The notes under the pieces are model-generated. The model did no database searches. It was not told the DNA's origin and saw nothing but the letters and a program-made list of their open reading frames with translations. 40,409 nt of DNA from Lachnospiraceae bacterium (GTDB taxonomy: Bacteria > Bacillota > Clostridia > Lachnospirales > Lachnospiraceae), in NCBI GenBank assembly GCA_024403485.1, contig JAKSRT010000010.1:1-40409 (forward strand), read 5' to 3'. Below, piece by piece: positions 1 through 7,193 of the stretch (the stretch's first letter is position 1; every line of letters starts with the position of its first letter). The position numbers were made by a program, and so were the translations under genes.

Positions 1-64
1 TTCTTGTCTGATGTCCGAAATGAACACCTGCTTCGAGTAACTGTTTCATTGAAATAACGCTCAT
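1..64 (-). CDS. rpsB: 30S ribosomal protein S2, N-terminal 21 codons (runs off the window)
   Basis: The minus strand from 64 to 1 starts with ATG and reads MSVISMKQLLEAGVHFGHQT, the characteristic N-terminus of bacterial ribosomal protein S2 (the LLEAGVHFGHQT block). S2 is a structural protein of the small ribosomal subunit. A strong GGAGGT ribosome site lies 7 nt upstream of the ATG. The rest of the gene lies outside the window. A good sigma-A promoter (176-204) and a leader of about 100 nt precede it. In Firmicutes rpsB is normally followed by tsf and often lies just downstream of the fla/che-sigD operon; here that operon is 31 kb away on the same strand. Confidence 0.93.
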   Translation of the reverse strand, partial: MSVISMKQLLEAGVHFGHQTR

Positions 65-170
65 TTTAATACCTCCATTTGGTTAATAATCTTCCGCACA
101 ATTCCGTTAATCCGCCACCCCGCGTTAAAGGGCACCGGCGGTGAAATTCGTGCGTGCTTTTTTCACAGCT
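65..170 (-). promoter_or_regulatory. Possible structured leader of rpsB (ribosomal-protein autoregulation)
   Basis: The roughly 100-nt transcribed leader between the rpsB promoter and its start is much more GC-rich in the middle (112-165) than the flanks. It can form a stem between CCGCC (112-116) and GGCGG (137-141), with further G/C-rich complementary pieces around it. Ribosomal protein S2 mRNA leaders acting as autogenous control elements are known in several bacterial groups. Membership of a defined S2-leader family is inferred, not shown. Confidence 0.35.
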
Positions 171-175
171 CGCTA

Positions 176-204
176 ATTTTATCACAGATGGAACACCGTT
201 GCAA
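176..204 (-). promoter_or_regulatory. Sigma-A promoter of rpsB
   Basis: On the minus strand a TTGCAA -35 box (204-199) and a TAAAAT -10 box (181-176) are separated by exactly 17 bp. Transcription would start near 168, giving a leader of about 105 nt before the rpsB ATG at 64. This is one of the best consensus promoters in the window and fits a highly expressed ribosomal gene. Confidence 0.75.
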
Positions 205-307
205 TAGGAAAACGCCTATTTTTTAAGCTTTTTCGGCAAAAGAAAAAAAATAACACTATCAATAGGAAGCAATTAATCGCATTGAATGAAAAAACAAGTC
301 GCAACGT

Positions 308-336
308 TTGAATAGGATTATATCATATTTTAACAT
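308..336 (+). promoter_or_regulatory. Putative promoter of the GH10 xylanase gene
   Basis: A TTGAAT -35 box (308-313) and a TAACAT -10 box (331-336) are separated by 17 bp, in a very AT-rich stretch ahead of the xylanase gene at 386. The -10 box is only a 4/6 match, so the call is tentative. Apart from this and the rpsB promoter and leader, I see nothing else in the 320-nt divergent gap 65-385. Confidence 0.35.
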
Positions 337-385
337 AAGGTATTAGTGCTAATGTAAACAACAATATTTTTAGCGAGGTAAATAT

Positions 386-2014
386 ATGAAAAAGAACATT
401 TTACGTACCGTCTCTCTTTTTCTTTTGCTCCTGCTTGTTATAAACAGCATTCCCGCAAAAGTTATGGCCGATGAGGGCGAATACGAATTAGAAGACATCA
501 CTCCTTTAAAGGATGCTGTTTGCGAAACCTTAAACGACGATGAGTTTATTGTCGGTGCCGCAGCAACCTTCAGCGAACTTTGCAACGACGGAATCGAAGC
601 ATTAATCGAAAAGCACTTTAACGCCGTTACTTTCGGTAATGAACTGAAGCCCGATGCATTGTTCGGTTACAGCAACGGTACCTGCCCCGGAAAACATTCC
701 GTTGAATTTAACGGAGAAACAATGGATGTTCCCACCATGGATTTTTCAAGAGCAGAACGAATGCTTGATATAATAAAAAAATGGAACGATGCCAATCCGG
801 ATAATATCATTAAGGTAAGAGGCCATGTTCTTGTATGGCACTCTCAGACTCCCGAATGGTTTTTCCATGAAGACTATGACAAGAATAAAGATTATGTAAA
901 ACCCGCTGAAATGAATAAGCGTCTTGAATGGTATATAAGCGAAGTACTTACTCATTTTACCGGTCCCGACAGCAAATATGCCGGAATGTTCTACGGTTGG
1001 GATGTTGTTAACGAAGCCATTTCCGACGGAACAAACTCCTACAGAACAGACAAAGAAAACGCTAACGAGTCTTTATTAAAGGATACTCATGGTTCAAACT
1101 CCAGTTGGTGGCATGTGTACGAAAGTAATGAATATATTATCAATGCATTCAAATATGCCAACAAATATGCTCCCGAAGATCTTGACCTTTACTACAATGA
1201 CTACGGCGACTGTTCATTAATGAAATGTAAAGGAATCGTTCAGTTAATAAATGATGTAAAAGCTGCGCCCGGAACAAGAATTGACGGTTTCGGCATGCAG
1301 GGTCACTACTCCGCAGGCGAGATGATGCAGGATAAGTTCGGTGTATGTGCCAAGAACTACATGGAAACCGGTGTAAAGGTAATGATTACCGAATGGGATA
1401 TGACCGCTTCCGGTAATTATGATTCCACCGATGAAGAGTCGGTTGTTTCCGAATACACCCGTATGGGCCACAGATACGAAGGCATATACAAAAAGATTAT
1501 CGAATTAAAAGAAGCCGGATATCCCATTGCAGGATTTACCTTCTGGGGCACCATCGATAAATATTCATGGCTTCAGTCCAGAAGCGATGTTGGCGGTGGT
1601 TCAAAAACAGGAAATCCCCAGTGTCCTCTTCTTTTCGATGATAACTTTAAAGCAAAACCCGCTTACTGGGCATTTGTTGATTTTGATAAAATCAATGATA
1701 TGAACACCGAATATAAAGCAAAGGTAAAAGCCGAAAAGGAAGCTGCCGAAAACGGAAATGAAACTGTTGATACTTCCGACGAGAGTGATACTCCGGATGA
1801 AGACAATACCACCGACGAAGCTCTTGATACAGCCGTTGTCGATTCAGCCGCACCTGAAACCGAAACCTCGGAAAACGCAGCAGATAAAACTGCCGATTCA
1901 GATAATCGCGGTCCCGTAGCCACCGGAATAACTACAGTCATCGCTCTCCTTCTTATCGGAACCAGCGCTCTTGCAATCGCCAACAACAAAAAGAAAAACA
2001 ATAAAGAAAAATAA
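386..2014 (+). CDS. Secreted, membrane-anchored GH10 endo-beta-1,4-xylanase
   Basis: Glycoside hydrolase family 10 endoxylanase, a retaining enzyme that cuts internal beta-1,4 bonds of xylan. The first ~28 residues are a signal peptide. The (beta/alpha)8 domain spans roughly residues 35-440. It carries the family landmarks FGNELKPD, GHVLVWHSQTPEW, WDVVNEA with acid/base Glu210, and ITEWD with nucleophile Glu336 (usually ITELD), followed by FTFWG. Residues ~450-505 form an acidic, Thr/Ser-rich linker typical of wall-spanning spacers. A hydrophobic helix (~508-530) and a Lys-rich tail follow, so the enzyme should stay on the cell. A canonical LPXTG is absent; GPVATG just before the helix is at best a divergent sorting signal. 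It is the only plus-strand gene on this side of the locus and ends at a strong bidirectional terminator. Family assignment is certain; anchoring mode is inferred. Confidence 0.95.
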   Translation: MKKNILRTVSLFLLLLLVINSIPAKVMADEGEYELEDITPLKDAVCETLNDDEFIVGAAATFSELCNDGIEALIEKHFNAVTFGNELKPDALFGYSNGTCPGKHSVEFNGETMDVPTMDFSRAERMLDIIKKWNDANPDNIIKVRGHVLVWHSQTPEWFFHEDYDKNKDYVKPAEMNKRLEWYISEVLTHFTGPDSKYAGMFYGWDVVNEAISDGTNSYRTDKENANESLLKDTHGSNSSWWHVYESNEYIINAFKYANKYAPEDLDLYYNDYGDCSLMKCKGIVQLINDVKAAPGTRIDGFGMQGHYSAGEMMQDKFGVCAKNYMETGVKVMITEWDMTASGNYDSTDEESVVSEYTRMGHRYEGIYKKIIELKEAGYPIAGFTFWGTIDKYSWLQSRSDVGGGSKTGNPQCPLLFDDNFKAKPAYWAFVDFDKINDMNTEYKAKVKAEKEAAENGNETVDTSDESDTPDEDNTTDEALDTAVVDSAAPETETSENAADKTADSDNRGPVATGITTVIALLLIGTSALAIANNKKKNNKEK

Positions 2015-2030
2015 ATCGGGTACGCATTAA

Positions 2031-2068
2031 AAAGCGATGGTTGTATATCATATATCAACCATCGCTTT
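2031..2068. terminator. Bidirectional intrinsic terminator
   Basis: A perfect 13-bp inverted repeat (2031-2043 with 2056-2068, AAAGCGATGGTTG and its complement) lies between the convergent stops of the GH10 gene (2014) and the U32-like gene (2090). The plus transcript is followed by TTTATTATTT and the minus transcript by a run of T, so it can end both transcripts. Confidence 0.9.
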
Positions 2069-2089
2069 ATTATTTGTTTCTTTAGCAAA

Positions 2090-2980
2090 CTATTTTGTCA
2101 AGATTTTACTTAATATAGCACTGAGTTTCTTTCTTATAAACTCTTCTTCTCCATCCTTAACCAGGTAATACATATAAGAATCTATTACCATTTCCATCGG
2201 AAGTCCCCGGCCAACCAGTTTAAAGTTTACAAATCCCTTTTCTATATAATCCTCGATTTCTTCTTTTGAAATAAAGGCGGGGCGCTTTTTACATTCGGCA
2301 AATGAGGGGCGAACCTTAATATTGGGGCATTCAAAAGGCTTTCCTTTGTCCTGCTTAAGCTGCTGAAGTGATTCTGCCTTATAGTGATCCGATCTTTTGG
2401 GACAATTGGGGAAGCAAATCTCATCCACCAGAATCTCAACCTTGCCGGCCTCATCTTTCAAAGCCTGGATTACTTCGTTGTTATGATTAAGATCGTAATC
2501 CAGCACAACCATAAAATAGTCTTTGGCCAACTCACTCTTAAAATCCGCCAGATCAGTCAGACGCTTTGTGGTAGATGAAATATATTTGAAATTTGGATAT
2601 TTATCCCGAAGGTACTTTTCAAGAATCGGTGAATTACACAAAACCTGATTCATACCGTTGTCCGCAACGTCCATTATCATGTTGCAGTATTCATCGTGAG
2701 TATGAGCTTCCTCGATAAGAGAGTTGGTCCATGTAAATCTCACCGGAGTATCCATCTTGTTATAGGTATTAACAATAGCCTGCATATTGGCTTTTGATAT
2801 GCTGCCAAAGGCTGCCCTTCCACCGTTCCAGATTGCCCCGGGAAAGGTTCCGTATACGCTGCCGGCCTCATAACCGTCATTAAATTTTTCGGGATATTCC
2901 TTCATCAGATCGATAACCACCTGATTTAAGTAGAAATATACGCAAAACCCCGGCAAATGCCAGAAGACTTTTTTGTTCAT
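2090..2980 (-). CDS. U32-like TIM-barrel protein, paralogue 1 (function unknown)
   Basis: A 296-aa cytoplasmic protein, clearly paralogous to the next gene upstream. Shared blocks include LPG near the N-terminus, WNGGR, CN-x3-MDVA-x-NGMN, SPILE-x-YLR and a C-terminal NFKLVGR (~253-258). The last block matches the FKIEGR signature of the peptidase U32/UbiU-UbiV family. Four cysteines at about 189, 193, 218 and 230 (CFPNC, then two more) could hold an Fe-S cluster, as in UbiU/UbiV; that is inference. The start is set at the second ATG: the GAGGG ribosome site directly abuts the first ATG (2986) but is well spaced from 2980. It is the last gene of the operon from 13146 and ends at the 2031-2068 terminator. 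I cannot assign a substrate; proteolysis is not implied. Confidence 0.8.
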   Translation of the reverse strand: MNKKVFWHLPGFCVYFYLNQVVIDLMKEYPEKFNDGYEAGSVYGTFPGAIWNGGRAAFGSISKANMQAIVNTYNKMDTPVRFTWTNSLIEEAHTHDEYCNMIMDVADNGMNQVLCNSPILEKYLRDKYPNFKYISSTTKRLTDLADFKSELAKDYFMVVLDYDLNHNNEVIQALKDEAGKVEILVDEICFPNCPKRSDHYKAESLQQLKQDKGKPFECPNIKVRPSFAECKKRPAFISKEEIEDYIEKGFVNFKLVGRGLPMEMVIDSYMYYLVKDGEEEFIRKKLSAILSKILTK

Positions 2981-3035
2981 ATGCATCCCTCGGTATCAAA
3001 AATCGAAATCCCGGTTTATCCGATTACTGTTTTTC

Positions 3036-3989
3036 TTAAGGCCAAACACCGGGTTTAGGTCTTGAAACACTGATAACACCCATTTTATTTAAGTTCTTTA
3101 TCATCAAAAGTCTGGTTTCACCGATGTATTCGGGTTTAATCATATAATGACAATAGGTGTCAATAAGTGAAAATACATATGCTGTACGACCTTCGATTTT
3201 AAAGTTATTGATGCCTGCCGGAATATATTTATCCCAGATATCATCGGGTTTAATAACCGTAGGATAATCCTGAATAGTATGAATACAGTTATTCTCACCG
3301 TATTCGCAATACCATTCTTTAATGGGAATCTGCTTATCTTTAGGAAGTGTTCTGTTAAGAAGAACAACCTTCTGATCACGTGCTATCTGTCTGTAGTGCT
3401 CGCCTCTTCTCTTACAGTTTGGCTGGCAAAGAGTATTAACCAGTACCTCGAGTTTTTCAGGCTGATGCAGATTTCCGATAAAATCCCAGTTATTGTTAAG
3501 ATTATAATCAAGTACTACATACTTATAATCTTTGTCAATTTCCGCATTTAAATCGTCTACGTTCTTTATTTCCTTACAGGTTGAACTGTTGTATGCGAAA
3601 TTAGGATATTTCTCACGAAGATACTGTTCCAAAATCGGGGACATAATCATTACTTCGTTCATTCCGTTGTTGGCGACATCCATACAGTAATTACAGAAAG
3701 GATCGTCAAGATCGTTCTCGGTAATCAGGGGATTGGTAAAGGTATAACGAACCGGAATACCTCTCGCATTTATTGTTTTTACGACCTTCTCCACATACTT
3801 TGCATCACACTGGTCGTGCTGAATAAGTCGACCGCCGTTCCAAAGGGATACCGGGAAACAGCCAAAACATGAACCTATTTCAACGCCCTCTCTGAATCTT
3901 TCGGGATACTGCTCAAGTAAACTTACCCAGAACATATTTAAAGGATAATTATATCTAAGTCCCGGTAAATGAAATCTTGCTTTTGTCAT
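3036..3989 (-). CDS. U32-like TIM-barrel protein, paralogue 2 (function unknown)
   Basis: A 317-aa cytoplasmic protein without signal peptide or membrane segment. NFKIEGR at 262-268 is the best-known motif of the U32/UbiU-UbiV fold. Cysteines 188, 192, 228 and 235 (CQPNC, then CEYGENNC) sit where the paralogue also has four, suggesting a conserved metal or Fe-S site. It also shares VRYTFTNPL, MDVANNGMNEV and SPILEQYLREKYPNF with its neighbour. An AGGAGAG ribosome site lies 8 nt before the ATG. It follows the GH43 gene by 20 nt and precedes the paralogue, so all three are cotranscribed. Known U32-fold proteins act in O2-independent hydroxylation, tRNA modification or peptide cleavage; none explains the sugar context. 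Fold assignment rests on motifs only. Confidence 0.8.
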   Translation of the reverse strand: MTKARFHLPGLRYNYPLNMFWVSLLEQYPERFREGVEIGSCFGCFPVSLWNGGRLIQHDQCDAKYVEKVVKTINARGIPVRYTFTNPLITENDLDDPFCNYCMDVANNGMNEVMIMSPILEQYLREKYPNFAYNSSTCKEIKNVDDLNAEIDKDYKYVVLDYNLNNNWDFIGNLHQPEKLEVLVNTLCQPNCKRRGEHYRQIARDQKVVLLNRTLPKDKQIPIKEWYCEYGENNCIHTIQDYPTVIKPDDIWDKYIPAGINNFKIEGRTAYVFSLIDTYCHYMIKPEYIGETRLLMIKNLNKMGVISVSRPKPGVWP

Positions 3990-4009
3990 TACAAAACTCT
4001 CCTGCTAAA

Positions 4010-5587
4010 TTACTTTTCTTCAGCCGCAGCTTTGATTCTGTGGTAGTTAAATTCAGTAAACTGAACCTTTACTGCTTCGTCTCTGTCCACACCGTCCGTA
4101 GCAAAGATACCTACGGTACAACCTACAAATCCGCCGGCTACTTCTGTTGAAAGATCGGAAATATCAAGGTTTCTGATAACAGGGTCCACACCGTGCTTTG
4201 TTACTACAAAGCAGGAGGCCTTTACGCCGTCAACCTTTAATATGATTGATGCGGGACTGTCTGTAATCTTTTCTTCTGCCCATACTTCTTCAACACCGTT
4301 CTTAACAAGAATAACCTGTCCGATGCATTCACTTATTTCAAATCTTAGCTGATATTTATCATTCTGAACATATGCAAGACCGGCTCTTACACCCATATAA
4401 AGGTTATCGGTAAGGAATGTAGCCTTAGCTTCAAAGCAGTGCGAATCCTGTCTTATACATACATATGAAGGAGTAGCCAGTTCGGTAAGGTTATCGGTAC
4501 CTGCCTCAAGGAATAAGCCTTCGCCCTTTTCAAAGGTAGCAAATCTTTCATAGGATTTTCTAAGTGCCATCCATTCAGGACCAAACATACTCATCTTCTT
4601 AAAGTCATAGTCCTTATTCACGTTGGGAAGACTTGTAACGGGCTCAACAACTTCATATTCATCAAGATTGACTTTAAGCTGTTCCGATAATATACCAAGT
4701 CCGGCATTTACCACAGGCCAGTCGTTTTCCCAGATAACACGTGCCAGGAATGTTTCACGCCCCATGGTTGTAAACTCGTTGGTCGGTCTTACTGCCAGCA
4801 TAACCATATACCATTCACCGTTTACGGTCTGGAACAAATCACCGTGGCCCACATACTTAATGGGATAACGCTTTCCCAAATGTCTGTGGGTGAAAATGGG
4901 GTTGCAGAAATTGTTTTCGTAAGGACCGAATACATCCTTGGAACGGGCTACACTGATAGCATGTTCAGGACCGGTACCGCCTTCTGCATGAATAATATAA
5001 TAATAGTCATTAATCTTATAGAGATGAGGACCTTCGGGCCAGTGAACTCCTCTCATGGCACCGTTCCAAACGTTCTTAGGCTCACCTATAAGCTTAAAGC
5101 TTTCAATATCAATTTCCTGAATGTAGATAAACCAGTCACCGTCATATCTGCATCCGTCGGGATTGGGATGAGTTCCGATATAGTAACACTTTCCGTCTGT
5201 GTCAAAGAAAAGGCTTGGATCGATACCGTCTGCTCCATCAATATAATGAGGCTCTGACCAGGGACCTTCGGGATCTTCAGCAGTAACAATATAATTTCCG
5301 CCAAAAGAAACATTCGTGCAGATTACGTAGAAGGTACCGTCGTTATAACGGATTGTAGGGGCAAAAAGACCGTTTGAATGAGGAGCTCCTTCCAGAGGAA
5401 GCTGGGACTCTCTGTCCATAACATTACCGATCTGCTCCCAGTGAGCAAGGTCCTTACTGTGCATGACAGGAAGACCGGGAAAATATGCAAAAGATGAATT
5501 TACAATATAAATATCATCATTTACAACACATGCTGAAGGGTCCGGATAAAAACCGGATAACAAAGGGTTTTCTGTAATAACTGACAT
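4010..5587 (-). CDS. Intracellular GH43 beta-xylosidase / alpha-L-arabinofuranosidase
   Basis: Glycoside hydrolase family 43, an inverting five-bladed beta-propeller enzyme. The catalytic triad is visible: base Asp16 (FYPDPS), pKa-modulating Asp123 (GIDPS) and acid Glu185 (WPEGPH). The propeller occupies about residues 5-320. The rest (~330-520) is the beta-sandwich usual for long XynB-like GH43 enzymes. There is no signal peptide, so it should act on imported xylo- or arabinoxylo-oligosaccharides. Which sugar it releases cannot be told from sequence; both activities occur among close relatives. It has a good AGAGGA ribosome site and starts 25 nt after the preceding ATPase gene. It is placed in the same operon as an efflux-type ABC transporter, which is unusual for a GH43 gene. 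Confidence 0.93.
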   Translation of the reverse strand: MSVITENPLLSGFYPDPSACVVNDDIYIVNSSFAYFPGLPVMHSKDLAHWEQIGNVMDRESQLPLEGAPHSNGLFAPTIRYNDGTFYVICTNVSFGGNYIVTAEDPEGPWSEPHYIDGADGIDPSLFFDTDGKCYYIGTHPNPDGCRYDGDWFIYIQEIDIESFKLIGEPKNVWNGAMRGVHWPEGPHLYKINDYYYIIHAEGGTGPEHAISVARSKDVFGPYENNFCNPIFTHRHLGKRYPIKYVGHGDLFQTVNGEWYMVMLAVRPTNEFTTMGRETFLARVIWENDWPVVNAGLGILSEQLKVNLDEYEVVEPVTSLPNVNKDYDFKKMSMFGPEWMALRKSYERFATFEKGEGLFLEAGTDNLTELATPSYVCIRQDSHCFEAKATFLTDNLYMGVRAGLAYVQNDKYQLRFEISECIGQVILVKNGVEEVWAEEKITDSPASIILKVDGVKASCFVVTKHGVDPVIRNLDISDLSTEVAGGFVGCTVGIFATDGVDRDEAVKVQFTEFNYHRIKAAAEEK

Positions 5588-5611
5588 ATATAGTATCCTC
5601 TCAATATATTA

Positions 5612-6490
5612 TTAAGGTTTTGTGATAATGATTTCGTTATCTTTTGTTGTTATTTTAACCTTATTATCGGATAGACCAAGGCTCTCAATCAGTTCTGCCG
5701 GAATCTGGACACGATTTGCGCGGTCCAATACCGCATATTCATCCTGAGTATCTTCTTCTCTCCAATCGATATTTGTTTCCTTAAGACGATCAGAATACTG
5801 CTCTTTTAATACACGTTCGGAACTGATTTTTCCGTCTCTTATCGCTACTACTCTTCGAACTTTTTTAGAAAGTGCCACATCATGGGTAACAATAAGAATT
5901 GTCTGCCCATTTCTGTTCAACTCCGTAAATACATCAAAAATATAGTCGGCTGTTTTAAAGTCTACACTACCTGTAGGTTCATCGGCAAGTAAAAGTTTAG
6001 GATCGTTGGCCAGCGCAATGGCAATGGCTATACGCTGCTGTTCACCACCGGAAAGCATATTCATACGATTATGCTTTTTGTGTGCCATACCTACCATTTC
6101 AAGAAGTTCCATCGCTTTATCATGCTTATGCTTTGTGCTTGATAAATTCATCGGAAGCATTACATTTTCAAGTGCACTCAAAAACGGCAGCATATTACGA
6201 CCGTCATTCTGCCAAACAAATCCAACCGTGTCCCTTTTATATTTAACCAGTTCCTTCTCACTCATGGTAAAGAGGTTTTTACCTGCTACCCATAGAGAGC
6301 CCGCACTTGGCTTATCAAGTCCGCCGATCATATTAAGGAATGTTGATTTACCGCTTCCGGAATTACCGATAATAGCTGTAAGTTCCCCTTCTTCGACCTT
6401 TAAGTCCAGACCCTGCAGTGCCAAAACTTCGGTTTCTTTTGTCTTATAAATTTTAACGAGGCCGTCAGCCTTAATCATATCATCAGCCAT
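5612..6490 (-). CDS. MacB/LolD-type ABC ATPase with a C-terminal AbrB-like domain
   Basis: ATP-binding subunit of a type VII (MacB/FtsX) ABC transporter. The nucleotide-binding domain (1-~225) has Walker A GNSGSGKS (42-49), Q-loop Gln94, signature LSGGE (146-150), Walker B LLLADE (166-171) and switch His203, so it looks catalytically intact. MacB-type ATPases normally end near residue 230. This one continues through a charged linker into ~254-292 (DRANRVQIPAELIESLGL... then EIIITKP), which fits the swapped-hairpin AbrB/SpoVT fold (R-x-x-IP-x-E-L-...-LGL). Such domains usually dimerise and bind DNA. The gene overlaps the other ATPase gene by 8 nt, and the two probably form a heterodimer under the FtsX permease. 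The transported substrate is unknown. Confidence 0.9.
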   Translation of the reverse strand: MADDMIKADGLVKIYKTKETEVLALQGLDLKVEEGELTAIIGNSGSGKSTFLNMIGGLDKPSAGSLWVAGKNLFTMSEKELVKYKRDTVGFVWQNDGRNMLPFLSALENVMLPMNLSSTKHKHDKAMELLEMVGMAHKKHNRMNMLSGGEQQRIAIAIALANDPKLLLADEPTGSVDFKTADYIFDVFTELNRNGQTILIVTHDVALSKKVRRVVAIRDGKISSERVLKEQYSDRLKETNIDWREEDTQDEYAVLDRANRVQIPAELIESLGLSDNKVKITTKDNEIIITKP

Positions 6491-7166
6491 ATATTCTCAC
6501 CCCGTTTTCAAGTTCTATAATCTCATCTGCAGCTCCCATCAATCCCACATCATGGGTAGTCATAAGAACCGTAATGCCTTCTTTTCTGGTCATTTCCTTA
6601 AAGAGTTCCGTAACTCTTGCAGCCATCTGTGAATCAAGCTCCGCAGTAGGTTCGTCGGCCAGAATCAGCTTCGGACTGTGAGCAATCGATCTGGCTATGG
6701 CAACTCTCTGCTGCTCACCACCCGACATTTCCGCCGGCATATGATTCATACGATTGTGAAGTCCAACAAGTCTTAAGCATTCTTCAACTCGTTTGTCGCG
6801 TTCTTTTGACGGTTTAATACCTGCCATTCTCATGGAAAATTCCACATTTTGAAATGCATTCAATGAAGGTATCAGAGAAACCGACTGAAAAACAAAACCA
6901 AGTTCTTTTCTTCTTAAATTTTCACGCTGCTTCTCATTAAGACCTTTTATGGCCGTTCCGTTAATGAAAACTTCACCGTTTGTAGGGTCATCCAATGTAC
7001 CGATAATGTTCATCAGTGTTGTTTTACCGGAACCGGAACGTCCCTTCAAAATGGCAAAGGTTCCCTTTGAAACTTCAGCATCTATTCCTTTTAAAGCGGT
7101 GAACTCGCCACCCGGCACAGGGAATACTCTCGTAACGCCCTGAGCCTTAATTACAAAATCACTCAT
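6483..7166 (-). CDS. MacB/LolD-type ABC ATPase
   Basis: A 227-aa ATPase, the standard length for the MacB/LolD/YknY group. It has Walker A GRSGSGKT (42-49), Q-loop Gln94, signature MSGGE (147-151), Walker B LILADE (167-172) and switch His205. The start is set at the ATG at 7166, which has GAGGA at the right distance; a TTG four codons earlier overlaps that ribosome site and is unlikely. It lies 27 nt after the permease gene and overlaps the AbrB-fused ATPase gene by 8 nt, so the pair is probably translationally coupled. It should power the FtsX permease rather than the sugar permeases, whose ATPases (MsmX type) look different and are longer. Confidence 0.92.
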   Translation of the reverse strand: MSDFVIKAQGVTRVFPVPGGEFTALKGIDAEVSKGTFAILKGRSGSGKTTLMNIIGTLDDPTNGEVFINGTAIKGLNEKQRENLRRKELGFVFQSVSLIPSLNAFQNVEFSMRMAGIKPSKERDKRVEECLRLVGLHNRMNHMPAEMSGGEQQRVAIARSIAHSPKLILADEPTAELDSQMAARVTELFKEMTRKEGITVLMTTHDVGLMGAADEIIELENGVRIYG

Positions 7167-7193
7167 TATATTCCTCAACTAACCGTCAAAGTG

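Noticed and set aside
204-225. AATAGG/CCTATT hairpin followed by a T-run on the plus strand
   Set aside because: The stem is only 6 bp, no plus-strand gene ends before it, and it overlaps the rpsB promoter.
1663-2088. Open frame of 141 codons on the minus strand over the end of the GH10 gene and the terminator
   Set aside because: It is antisense to the low-complexity linker of the xylanase (giving Ser/Val-rich sequence) and would run through the terminator hairpin.
2090-3989. Annotating the U32-like proteins as proteases
   Set aside because: The U32 label is historical; the best-studied relatives are Fe-S hydroxylases or RNA-modification proteins, and no protease catalytic set is visible.
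5612-7166. The two ATPases as the missing energy source of the CUT1 sugar permeases
   Set aside because: Their length and motifs are of the MacB/LolD group and they lack the C-terminal regulatory domain of MsmX/MalK ATPases; they overlap each other next to an FtsX permease gene, their expected partner.
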